64,000 nucleotides of DNA. Source: Phoronis australis. Its lineage: Eukaryota; Phoronida; Phoronidae. The stretch spans positions 1 through 64,000 of the forward strand of contig NMRA01001027.1 in the NCBI GenBank assembly GCA_002633005.1, given 5' to 3'. Shown one piece after another: positions 23,145-35,000 of this stretch; position 1 is the first letter of the stretch, and every line of letters starts with the position of its first letter. Made by a program: the position numbers and the translations under genes. The notes beneath the pieces were generated by a model. That model saw only the letters and a list, made by a program, of their open reading frames with translations, was not told the DNA's origin and did not search any database.

Positions 23145-24100
23145 AGAAGATGAGTGTTAAAATTTTGTGAAAACAATTGCTAATTGTCAATTTGTCGAGA
23201 AATGGAAAATTGTTGAATATGTTTGTCAGACAGACACAAAACAGGAAAGCAAGAGATAAGCAAATTTCATGGGAATTTGAGGAAAACGTAGCAGAATTTT
23301 GGTTTTATTTTGATGAGAAGCTGCTCTAAAAACTGGGTGTTACGTACTACCTGTTAACGTCAGGTGTAATGTTAACAGGTACCAGGTAGCATCCACTTTT
23401 CAAAAGTTGCCTGCTTAAACAAAATGTAAGAAAAAATATCTGCAATGGGGAACTCGAAATTCACAAGGTGGGGCTGGTGATACAAGTGTCTTACTGGTAC
23501 TTATAAAAAGGGATGCATTCTGGTCACCCGCCATTAATGCCTGTGTGCTGATGGCTTGCTTTCTGCCCTCAGTCCATTCTGATTTTAAAATGAGATTCCT
23601 CTCATGAACACCACATTGTCCATTATTTGTAAGTACGCTTGTTTACTTTGCCAAGGTTTTGAGAGAAGTCGACCATCGCGTGGCGGAGGTCCCCGTGCCT
23701 TCCTGAATACTGTTTGGTTATGTGTATTTTTAGTGATACAAAGAAAAAACTACCTCATAGTGAATATATACCGTCAAAATATATGATATTCAAAATCTCA
23801 TTTGAAATCAAAAGTCTTTAGTATTTACTGTACTTGTCCTGGTTGGAAACACAAGAATCTGTGCCTGGATGTTAAGCCAGTCTTGGGCATTTAAAATTAA
23901 ACCAAACTTTTGAAAGGTTGAGGGTGGGTACTTTCTGGGACATGCAAGCCAAATACATTGTTTGGGAAATGTCTAGGTGCAATGGAATCTCATCTGTTTC
24001 TGTAAAAAATAATTACCAGAATTGTTCCGTTCTCGTTTTTCATTGTCTTAACATTTTCCATACATATGTAAATCTTAAACCAGAGTGACAATATAGATCC

Positions 24101-24244
24101 CAAACATTTTTAAGTCTGGTCTGCACGCCACTTGTTGGCCACATCAAGCGACCGGTCAGGGGCAGAAATCGTTTCAGTCTCATGTTTGTTAGGTCAAGTA
24201 ATGTGGTCAACAGGTGGCGTGTGGACCAGACTTAAATATGTTTG
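24101..24244. mobile_element. Short MITE with TAAGTCTGGTC termini
   Basis: TAAGTCTGGTCTGCACGCCA at the left is repeated inverted as TAAGTCTGGTCCACACGCCA at the right, extending to GTTGGCCACAT/GTTGACCACAT. Total about 144 bp with a short central loop. Confidence 0.82.
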
Positions 24245-25079
24245 TAGTTTCTAACATTGTTGTGAATGGCCACATTTTTTTCAAAATATTGTCTGTTGAT
24301 GGTTATTATACAGAACTTGAACATGACTGATCATTATTGTGGTGAAATGAGGAAATAAAATTTCACTTGTCGGCCATTTTATGTCCAAAATTGGTGAGAT
24401 TCAACCACAGACAAGTTCCATGGGAGCTAAAATTTGCGCTGTACTGTCACATTCAGGGAAGTCTCGGCCTTGTAAACTGAGGTTGGTTGGTAGTCCAAGC
24501 ATGGGTGTTTAAAAGCAAAAATTTGGACATTTCAAGAATGAGTGTTAAGCCGAAAATTTGTGTTTTCCCGATGAGTACAGCAATGCGTTAAATAATATCC
24601 ATTTTTTAACTAAACAAACCGTAATCCGTACCATGACTTCGGGGAGTGTGTAGCATAGAAATTTTAATGTTTAAATATGTACAAGTTGGAAGTGTCTTTA
24701 GTCACTTGGAATATCATATCAGATATGTAATTGTGGGCATTGTACAATCATGATAATCTCACATAGAAATGAACTCAGGATGTCATGTGCATTTGTAATT
24801 TACATCATTAATTGTAATTTACATAGTTTTAATTAAAGGAAAGGCATCTTTTATAACGTACTTTCTTATACTGTAAAATTTCACCAATTTCGGTAAAAAA
24901 AAATCTGTTCTTTCGTGTTTAAAATGCTTGAACAGTCTGTAGTAAATGTCTAATTTTGCCTAATGATAACTGAGCTTGGTCCTAATGCAATCTTTTGGTG
25001 CTACTCTTGGTTATGAAAAAGTATGAAAATAAAACTTCCGTTGTCTGCTATTCTAAATCCTTAACTGGTGAGATTTTAA

Positions 25080-25135
25080 CGTTGTATGCTATCTCTTGTT
25101 TTGTCAACGTTGTATGCTATCTCTTGTTTTGTCAA
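25080..25135. repeat. Perfect 28-bp tandem duplication
   Basis: CGTTGTATGCTATCTCTTGT followed by TTTGTCAA occurs twice without a mismatch, indicating a recent slippage event. Confidence 0.97.
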
Positions 25136-26103
25136 CTTGTTATTTTCCTTCCATACATTTTCGTCTTCCAGGACGTACTACAAGTGCCTTGTCTAGCTTG
25201 TCCTGAATATATCATCGGTGGCCCGATTTATGGAAGGTTGTTCGCTTAGTCATAGCTGAGATTGCTTTTGGCACAGGATTACGAACATGATGCTGTGTGT
25301 CTTAGAAGAACAAAACATTGCTGCTGACGCAAACTTGACCACAGTATTCTAACACTAAGCCAACCCTGACTTAACTGGGCCATAGCATTTTAGCCTTAGT
25401 ATCAAGGTAATCAAATTGCAAATTTATCGATTTTGACATTCGGTGTTACAGAGGTAACTGATTGGCAATTCGTATTCACTCACCAAAATCTCCATAATTA
25501 TTATCTAACTTCACAAACTGCATTTAAGAAAGTAAAAATACAAGTCAGTCTCAGCTATGACCAGACCAAGAGCCTTTCGTAAAATGAGTCATGGAATTGT
25601 AAAAATGGGTATCGTATCCATATTGCAGTCTGATAGGCATAATTGTATTAATGACCCTTGTTACTTGCGAATTTGTTTCTTTGCAAAGATAATTGTTACG
25701 GTATTTTTGGTATCCTTTACATATGTTGTTAAATTTTTCTGTGGAGGCATTGCACATTTTTTAAATAGCATTGCACTATTAAGTTATTATTATTATTATT
25801 ATACTAGAAATACTGTTGTTGAGATAAAATTTCAGTAATTGTTGGTTTTACTGGTTGTGTTGTGAATGTGATTAATATTGTTTGTGAGATTAATAACTGA
25901 TAATTGTTATATTGGTAATTCTGGTGTTAGACCAAAGTAATAACAGAATATGGATAGCATAACAAGAGATTTGGCAATAATCGATGTCATATTTACAACA
26001 TATTCACTCAGATGTTTCATTTTAATCAAAACATCAAACCTTCATGAAATCAAATCTAGCCTTAACTCCCGCCATTATTTTTTCATTTCTCTGTTCATTT
26101 TGA

Positions 26104-26232
26104 CTCTGATTGGTTATTTGCATTGTTCACCTTATTGGTGATTGGTTGTTTGTGTTCGTCTTACTGGTGATTGGTTGTTTGTATTGGTCATCTTTCTGAT
26201 GATTGGTTAATATTTCCATTGTTCACCTTACT
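26104..26232. repeat. About 31-bp degenerate tandem repeat rich in ATTGG
   Basis: Four diverged copies of a unit like CTTACTGGTGATTGGTTGTT. Each carries one or two ATTGG motifs (inverted CCAAT). Confidence 0.75.
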
Positions 26233-29095
26233 ATGTTTTGTTTCCATCGATGTATATATTGTAGATATGACATAGATGAAAGCGTTTATTTGCTTTCTAT
26301 ATTGATTGTTATTGTTCCACTTGAAGGTGTGAATGTTATGAAACTCCTATTATTGGAGATAATTACTACCAAACCATTAAACTGGTGTGATGATTAATAG
26401 AAAAACCACATTCGTCTGTGTTATAATTATTATTGAATATTGATTGTCTTGTTTCTAAACTGAAGACTGTAAAAGCATAAGTTAAGCTGCTATAAACTGG
26501 TCCTCCATTAAAAGCTGTTTTAAATCATTTTTCATTGCTTGGATTAAAAGTTATTTCTGGTCTTCAGGAGAATTTACAGATGATTATTGCTTGAATGCCT
26601 TACTCGGTACATAACTTGACATGCTATGGCAAGCCAACATTTCGAGCCTGGTTTCAAACAACGAATTACCGTTGTTTCCCACACCAGATTTCTCTTTTCA
26701 TCCGAATAGGCAACGAGTTTTGACCAATTTTTAATGTTAGCTTGTCTGAACCAAAAGCCATTTTTGACAGCAGGCAGGTTTATAGCAGATTTCAAGGTTT
26801 ATTTATTATAAAGTTCTTGAAGCATGAACGTTTGTAGGCTCTGCGCTTGTTGGTTATAGTACAGTACACTTCGAAAGGCTGCAGGGGGCAGTGGCTAACG
26901 GATTATGTATCAATCATCTATACCCATACCCCTGCCGTCTGTACCCATACTCCTGCCGTCTGGGTAATGCTTACAGTCAAAAAGTATTTTGTGAATTGTA
27001 TGATAGCTTGCACATTTTGATCAAACTGGACTTTTGAGTAGTATGTTTAGCAGAGTGCACTGTTTTTGTATCTCTGAGGCATGTTGTGATGGATATGTGT
27101 ATATGTATAGAACGCCTTGGTGACTAAAGTCAGTGGCAGAATGTTTATCTTTTGATTTTTTGAATAGTTATAGTTTTTTTAAAAATATGGATAATTTTTA
27201 TTGCCTGAAGGCCAGTCAATGGAGATTTAATAGGTTCTGTAGTCGGTGACTTTCAAGTAGTCGTGTTAGATATTTAGGAAATGGTGTGCTTGTGTGTGCT
27301 TGCGTGTGTGTGCTTTATTTTAGTCATATGTTGAAGCTGCTGTAATTCATGATAAAAATTAACTTCTTCACTCTTGATCTTTGAAAGCCGAATATACACC
27401 CATAGACGTACTTTTTGAGTGGACCTATTTTCAGAAATTCTTGGTAATGGTCGTGACAAGTCAACTTAAGGAGCCTGGTTTGAAGCAATCATTGAGCGTC
27501 TCAATCTGAGCAAGGGTCAATAGGAAACCCGACTTATAACTGTAGTAGTCCAGTCATGTGCTGTAAGCTCTTGACAAAACTGGCCTGTTAAGGAAATTAG
27601 ATTTAATTTGTTACTTGTTGTACCAATGTGGTGTCAAGTGAAGTCTATGAACTGGTAGCTAAGCATATTGTTGTTATTCATTTGTTGAACTCTTGGTCAA
27701 TGCAATTCTTTTGTTTGTTTTGTTGATGAAAGGAAATCATTTTTCGGTAATTCTTCACCTATTTGGCACACAGTATAATCGACTTGTGAATGTTGTTTTA
27801 TTAAATTTATCAACAGAAATGAAAATTAAGAAAATTCTAGTTCATTTTTGGCTAGGCCTGTACTATGTAGATGTCGTCAGGCAACAAAATTTTTGCTATT
27901 AGTTTTGGAGAAAGTATTAATAATTGGACTTGGATAAATAAAAAATGACGATTCTGGCAGTTATTTGTGTGCGAAATTTGTAGAAAATCACTGTATTAGT
28001 AATTTGGTAGGGAAGTGATTGCAATGTTTTTATAGAATCATGCTACTTGCTTCTTGAATATTTAATAATTAGACTGTGGTCAAGATTGTCAAATGTTGAA
28101 GAATAAGTGAAAAATAAAATCAAATGAATTCCTTGCTGCGTTTACTAAGAGTCTGTTGAGAACAAAAGGTTTTTGGCTTTAACAGTAACAGAAAAATTAG
28201 AAATATTGGTTTTACGTTTAAATACATTGAGGTTTATGTGCAGCATATGTATATATGCGCGCGTGTGCTTAATACAAACACTCTTTGATGTTATTTCTCA
28301 TTTTTCTGTTACTGAGAGTAGTTCACGAAACCTACAAATTTCTGGTGCTGTGCAACTAGTTGTAGTAATGGACCGAAGCTTTTGTTTGGCAAAATGATGT
28401 GCATTTTGTGCTCTAGTGGGTTGCATTCAACTGCATGTTTGGTTCAATTGTCAGACAAGCTGATAGCAGTTCTCTGTTAAATATTTATTAATAAACAACA
28501 TTATCACAAGCATAACCAACAACCTTAACATTTAACAATCAAAATCTTAACAGTGCAAAAATCAAATGTCATTCAGCATTACTTATTACACACACTCTCC
28601 GATACTGCTGTCCTCTGATGGGCTAAAACGCGACATACCTTCTGCTTTGAGGTGATGTCGACTTGCCAGCTGTAATTAATCATTTTTCATCCATACTGCC
28701 CCGGACATCATATGTCGCTGTTTGTAAACTGACAAATTACTGGCTTTAGAAGCCATAAATTCCAGACTGAATAAACAAAGTGAGAAGACGACAGTAGCAA
28801 AGCAGGTAAAAAACAACAAGCCAATTTAACAAAGAAATCGAGGAAAAAAGCATCGGTAGTCGTGCAATATTTACAACAGAGATCGATCCTTTGAGGATAT
28901 TTGGTCATATATATGCGAGGAGAGTAACCAATGTTGTCCGTCCTCAGTCTCTACCCTCCAGCATGCTTTCCCTCTGCCTTTCGCCCATATAACCTGATAT
29001 TACCCTCGAGATCTATCACATGAACATTTAATATATAAATATCAAATACGGCACTAAATGTTCATAACATAATTACCAGTCTCCTTGTAATCCAT

Positions 29096-29190
29096 GGCTT
29101 GGAATTTTCCTCTTTTAAGAGGATTTCCTCTTTTTTGGTTTTGATTTTCTCTTATTTGATTAACTCTTTTGTTATTGGTCATTCTAAGCC
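29096..29190. mobile_element. Short deleted relative of the 22658 MITE
   Basis: Starts GGCTTGGAATTTTCC and ends TTATTGGTCATTCTAAGCC. Both ends match the 22658-23144 element with most of the interior deleted. Confidence 0.6.
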
Positions 29191-29904
29191 TTGATAATAC
29201 CCTCAGCCCCACAATCTTCGCTGGTGTTTGCGTCTTATTGAATCAAAATGAAACCACAAGCCAGTTCCAAGCCAACACCTTTCAAATCACCGTGATAAAA
29301 ATTCATGATTGTTGTGAAAGTTTTTTCATAAAATCTTTGACACTTTGATGCTTCAATAATGAAATCTCGTTATTTCCAGTATCAAGATTAAATCCTTAAA
29401 ACTACAACAAATCGCATGCTGCCAGTTCACAGCGCATCTGGGAAAATTATTTTAAAGCATTTCCAATTATTCAAACTCTTAACTAGTATCGGCTTCAAAT
29501 TTTCACAGCCTAAGCTGAAGCTAACACATTTTGGATAACAAAAATGAATAGGAGTTCACTTATAACTATTAAAACTTACAATTACTAAAATCAAATTTGT
29601 ACCAAGACGTCTAGTAAACAGAGCTGTATGATACATTTCTTATACAGAGACTGCCACACTAAATAAAAAAAATACATGAAGCCTAAAGTCTTGATGTTTG
29701 TTGTAACTCTCCTAACTACACACTGCCAGTGCATTCTGATTCACACTGATGATGGTTATGTCAGAGATGAATGCGTCGAGTGTACATACAATGAACAGAG
29801 AGCTTGTTAAATACTTAATACGATGCATTGAGTAGATACCTTAGTGATCCATAGTTACGTCACATGTCTTAATAATTATCTCTGTCCCGACAAGGGCCAT
29901 GGTG

Positions 29905-30312
29905 TGAATAGGGCCGTCCCGGATTACACAGGGACACTCGAATCTCGCTGTATTTACCTACAATGCCGTAAACATCCGTCAGGCACATTTTCTGCCTCGT
30001 TTTCAGGCCACTGGAGTTCCACATTTTATTTGTTGATGTCCGATTCTTTACAAGTTTCTTGATTGCATTACTCTATCCATCCTTCCAATGCCAACAAAGT
30101 ACTATTGCTGTGCAGTGGGCTGCAACTCCGATGTGAGAAACTTTGACAAACTGGGCAAACACCCGTGGATGCATGACCTGAAATTCTTCACCTTCCCGAC
30201 ATCAAGCACGACAGAACCCCAAAAATGTGTCCGATTTCTAAAAGGTCACGCGCTTTCTTATCTCCGGGACAAAGGAGAGTCCTATCACCGCGTAATCCAG
30301 GACTGCCCTATT
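29905..30312. mobile_element. Small TIR element carrying a THAP-domain ORF
   Basis: The left end reads TAGGGCCGTCCCGGATTACA; the right end, inverted, reads TAGGGCAGTCCTGGATTACG. The ends enclose most of a THAP-type ORF starting at 30088, whose last codons run through the right terminal repeat. I see no transposase core. Confidence 0.6.
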
Positions 30313-30321
30313 ACATGGTAG
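30088..30321 (+). CDS. THAP zinc-finger ORF (transposon-derived, possibly a fragment)
   Basis: MPTKYYCCAVGCNSDVRNFD has the N-terminal THAP C-X4-C, and the later HDLKFFTFPTSS resembles the hydrophobic 'F--FP' core. A C-X2-H pair at the expected spacing is not clear. The ORF ends after 77 codons inside the right inverted repeat. THAP domains bind DNA in animal regulators and P-element-like transposases. Probably a transposon-borne remnant, or a first exon that spliced further right in the parent element. Confidence 0.45.
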   Translation: MPTKYYCCAVGCNSDVRNFDKLGKHPWMHDLKFFTFPTSSTTEPQKCVRFLKGHALSYLRDKGESYHRVIQDCPITW

Positions 30322-31699
30322 CAATTCAAGCATGCACGTGTGTAATATTGAAACATGGTAAGATATTATTACTCACAAAGATTTTGATATTAATCTGTCT
30401 TGAAAATCAAGAATATTGAATTTCCACTCCGCCGGCGTTTTCGGTATCCCAGAATTTAGAGCTGACTGTCCCAAAGTGTAGAATGTTCACTGTAATTGGA
30501 TTGCATTGCCATTGCTAAAATTGTAATAGAATATTTTTACACTCATAAAATAGTATGACCTATACATAAGTTTTTGCAGACCAATTGCATCATGTGCAGT
30601 TTTGAAATTGATCTTTCGAACATTCTATAAAAGTTAACCTGAACTCAGGAGATCCTCATCACAAATTTAAAATAATAAATTATGTAAAGCAACATGAAAC
30701 CAAATTTAACAATCATGCAAATACATCACTAAAGGTCAGATTTTAGAAGATATCAGTATTTGCTGATTGTGAGAACATTTTATTCCTTTACTACAAGAAA
30801 ATGATTCATTTGCACACTAGTGGATGAGATAACGTGTACTGTTCATCCAGAGTAATTCAGCAAAGTTCTCGGAACATCAAAGGATTGATGGCATCGTCAC
30901 AGATTGAAGTGAGCTTAACTGTCACATGGTTGCCTGAATGTGCTGGATGACTCGGAGATAATTGCAGACGTAAACCAACACTCCTGTTTCTGTACAAAAT
31001 TTAGAGTCAAAAAGACAAACAATAATAAAGCAAACGACCAACATGACTGAGTAAATAGGTTTTCTTCAGGGTTGCGGCTAAGCCACGAGCATTAATTTAT
31101 GAATCGATTAGGATGGGTTAGTCTGGCTTAGGCCCACTTAGGCGTTGGGGTAACAAAACCCCAAATGTTAGCATAAGTAGGAATTGCCCCGTGTGAAACG
31201 TGTTCAGTCTATCATGACATCTTTGCATATCATTACTGACGAAATCAACAAAATAGTCAAAACATCTAGGAATGATTTCTTCTGAACCAATCTATGATTA
31301 GTGCAACAAGCACCTGGGAACAACCAATAATATTAGTTGACCACTGATACTTCTTGCCTTTGCTAAAACACATTATAGTGAGGTGATGGAGACAGTTTTT
31401 GCTATTCAGGCGCGTGAACAGCGCAAACACACTGCAGAGACCATAAACACCTGACTGTGTAAACGACGCGAGCAGGTAAGCACATCAAAGCAGGCAAGAC
31501 TGAACATATATGCCCATCTAATAGACACCAAGCTAACTGGAATGGGAGGAAAAAGCATCAGTGGTCATATAAGGAAACAAATATCCACGGATTCCTTGGT
31601 CATGGAGCTCGGGAGATTGTTGCTCTCCACTCCCTCGGTCCATTGATATATCGCTCTCCGGATCAACCCATACTCGATTACAGTTGCCTACAAAACGTT

Positions 31700-32002
31700 T
31701 TAGAGATTTGTTGACTCAACGGCAGAGCGTTGCTCTTTCACCTTGGGAGCAGCAACATTTCCATCAGGGATTGAAGTATTGCTCTCCAGAACGTCATCCG
31801 AGCTGTCAAAAACTGGATTCTCATACGCATAACTGCCAACAACAGGTACCGAGCAAATACTTGAGCTTTCTGACAACTTGTTGTAGGCTCCTACAGTCTT
31901 GCTACCCTCCAAAGAGGTCATGTCCTGCTGACCTTTTGCCTCATGAGATGGTATGAGTTCAACAGTGCTGGCCTGGCTGTCCAGCGGTGGTCTTCCATAA
32001 GG
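31700..32002 (-). CDS. Mucin-like gene exon 5: cytoplasmic tail and stop
   Basis: One hundred codons from PYGRPPLDSQASTVELIPSH to VESTNL and TAA. The acceptor is TTTCGTTGCAG. It contains GAYNKLSES, GSYAYENPVFDSSDD and a C-terminal T-N-L. Composition is polar and unstructured, as in receptor tails. A possible poly(A) signal, AATAAA on the - strand, lies at 30778-30783. Confidence 0.82.
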   Translation of the reverse strand, partial: PYGRPPLDSQASTVELIPSHEAKGQQDMTSLEGSKTVGAYNKLSESSSICSVPVVGSYAYENPVFDSSDDVLESNTSIPDGNVAAPKVKEQRSAVESTNL

Positions 32003-35000
32003 CTGCAACGAAATATATCAACCACACTGATTAGAATTTTTCATCCAGAAAATCTTGAACTATGTGTTTTGATCAATTTCCTACAATAGGCCTGGTTAGT
32101 ATAATGTGCTGGGTCATGAATTTAACTTGACAGTTTTCCAAGTTAATTGCTGTCTTTTTATACATATCAGGACATACAGTTGTGTAAGAACTTTCAATGG
32201 CTAAATACAGTTCAAATTCCTTTTCTTGGTTTACCTTCTACCTAAATAGCAAAAACACTAAACAGTTCCTGTCATTAAGCTCCATGATCGAAACTTACAG
32301 TCCCCTCCATGTGAAACATTGCTTAAAAAAATTATGTGAATATTTGCTCATCATATTTTAAAGACAGCCAGAGGATTCCTTCAGACACTAAAGTGGTTGC
32401 CAACATGGATTTCACAGCAGCAATCAATAGATGTCACTACTGTTGACAGAGGACAATTGGCATGGTATGGTCTAAGAGCCAAAATAAGTCTGAACATTAA
32501 ACGGAACCAACCGAGGTAGAACATTAGCTAGTCAGGTCTGTAAAGGGTTACGACGTAACAGTTTTGGACAAATTTGACCGAAACTGACAACAAAATCAAA
32601 CTCAGTAGTTCTCTAGTTATTGGAGACTAAATCTTGAGTATGCCTCGATTTAGACATCATTGTCCCCTGAAGAGGAATGCAAATGGGAAGTTTTGGTTCT
32701 ACAAAGAGTTATATAGCCATACATGAATATCAGACTTGGACAGACTGAAAAAGTGGGCATGAGCCGTCTTACGCCTTTTGTTGCAGTTTTTATTGCCCAT
32801 TTTTCCACACATGATTAATGATAAGTATATTTACCAAAGATAAAAAATCATTGACTCACAAGCTTCAGTTTCCAGAGATAAAAAGTAGAGCAAGGTTGGC
32901 CAAATAACATCACTTATTATGACAAAATAGAAGTACAAAGAATAAGACAGAAAATAAAACAGGTAATAAATAATAATCACATGACGGATGAGGCACAAAA
33001 AGGGGACAAAAATGAAAAAGTGACCATGGAGGTTAATGTGGGCAACTTGAACAGGGAATTGAGCCCATAACAGCTGCATCACTGACACAAGCAAATTGAC
33101 TGAAACATGTGAGTTTACAAACAAAGGAAATTCTTAGACACATGACAGTCATCAGCCCTTGAAAGTCTTACCGTAATCGTTCGGGTTAACGCCCTGGGCG
33201 GTTAAATTGGCGAACCCAAAAAATCGGGGGAGGGCGGTTAACCGAGCAGTGGGCGGTTAAATCGGAAATCCACTTAAAGTCGGGGATGGGCGGTTAACTG
33301 AACATGGGGGTTAACCCGAACGATTACGGTAGAGCTGACTAAACTTGTGGGACTTGGTAACACAGAACTATAAGATGGCTGGAAACAAGGGGGGGGGGGT
33401 GTAAAGTAAGAATGGTCCATACGCTAACATAAATATATTTAACGAGTGAAATACAATTTATAATTGGCATATGTAGCAAAGATACAAAATGCGAGTCACA
33501 AGCAACAGTTCCAGAGACGAAAAAGAGGTACGGGTAATGGTGAAATAACATCGTTATTACGACAAAATAGTACGAAGAATAAGACTGAATTAACATATAA
33601 TAGGTAAAAATAACAATCTCTGCAAAAATAGGCAATAAAAGCGTAACAAGAAGAGAACTGTTGCCAGAAAGCTCATCCTCGTGACCTATGTCCAATATAA
33701 ATAGCCTGATCAGATGTCCTAAATCTATATAATATAATGTTTTAATTTGGTAAAACCAGATTATGATACAAATTCCTCACTACAGGTAAAAATAATTGTT
33801 AAAATTACTATTTTCATTCTATTTTTTCAGTGTCATCGATGCAAAATAGCCAACTCAGTGGTATTATTAGAAAGCACATATTCAAAACTAAAAAATATTT
33901 CACGTCTCCCTTAATAAAAAGTGGTTATTAACCCACCCAAATATGGTAAGATGTTGCATAAACTGATTTTTTGTTACACAAACATGAGTGAGTAACGTAG
34001 GTTTTCATTCGGCACTCTGGTGGTAATTTCAAGGTGAAAAATTAGCACCTGATTATCTCCGATTCACGTGCACACCCACCATCATAAATAAAAGCAGAAC
34101 CATTGTCAAGTGTCGTTAGCAGGGATGAGTGCAGTAGGGTAATACAACTCCCCACTCTCCTGTAGGTATGGTAAAAGAACCTTCAGACCTTGTTCTTGAT
34201 ATTAGTGGTATGCAGTTAAAAGTGACGGGTTAAACAAACATTCAGTCCAGTTTACATGTCTGGGCCAAGCTTTTAGGAACAGTCAGTACAACTATCTAGT
34301 CCTAGAATAAACAAGTTTCCTGAGAAACCCCTAACTTGAATCCTACAGGATGAATCCAGCAATCATAGTCTTTAAGCCAAAGCGCTCAAGCCACGCTGCT
34401 TATTCAGGCATAGGAGACCTGAGCTGTTAGCAACATCAGTTGAAGGTAACTGCATAAGGGTGTCACCAGGAAAACACGAGTGTACGTGATAGATTGGACG
34501 ATAACGGATTTCATTGTGCTGTAGTTAGCAACCCGGCATTATGTGTAGACCATGAACTAACCAGAAATTCCCTAATGGCTGGCTGTGAACTAAGTTACAA
34601 CTAAGTTACAACCAAGTTTTTGGCAATAGTCAGTTGCAATCGTCCCCGTATTTTGATAACCAGTTTTCTTCATTGAGTAGTGCATAATGGGCATCGAAAC
34701 TGGTTCTCAAAATGCAGTCATGTTATATCCGGCTATTGCCACCTTTTTTGTTCATAATTAATCTGGTAGCAAATGACCAACAATTCACGATATTTTCAGA
34801 GGTTCAAAGAGCTTAAATGAGACTTTAGATTCTGAAAAAATGAAACTCAAATTTCACAAATTGATAATGAATAAGCTATTTTTATTTTCAAGCTGTGGTG
34901 AAGGCAACAGTCTGAAGTACTGCAGTACACAGGATTGGTGAATATACAGTAAAAGTTGGAACAATAAATGCTAAAATTGTCATTTTGTTATTTTTCTATG

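Larger units (their letters stand above)
22398..31699. other. Intergenic region between the two convergent genes
   Basis: No multi-exon gene is recognisable. It contains MITEs (22658-23144, 24101-24244, 29096-29190), short tandem repeats (25080-25135, 26104-26232) and a THAP-containing TIR element (29905-30312). The remaining A+T-rich sequence must include the 3' UTRs of both convergent genes. Confidence 0.6.
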
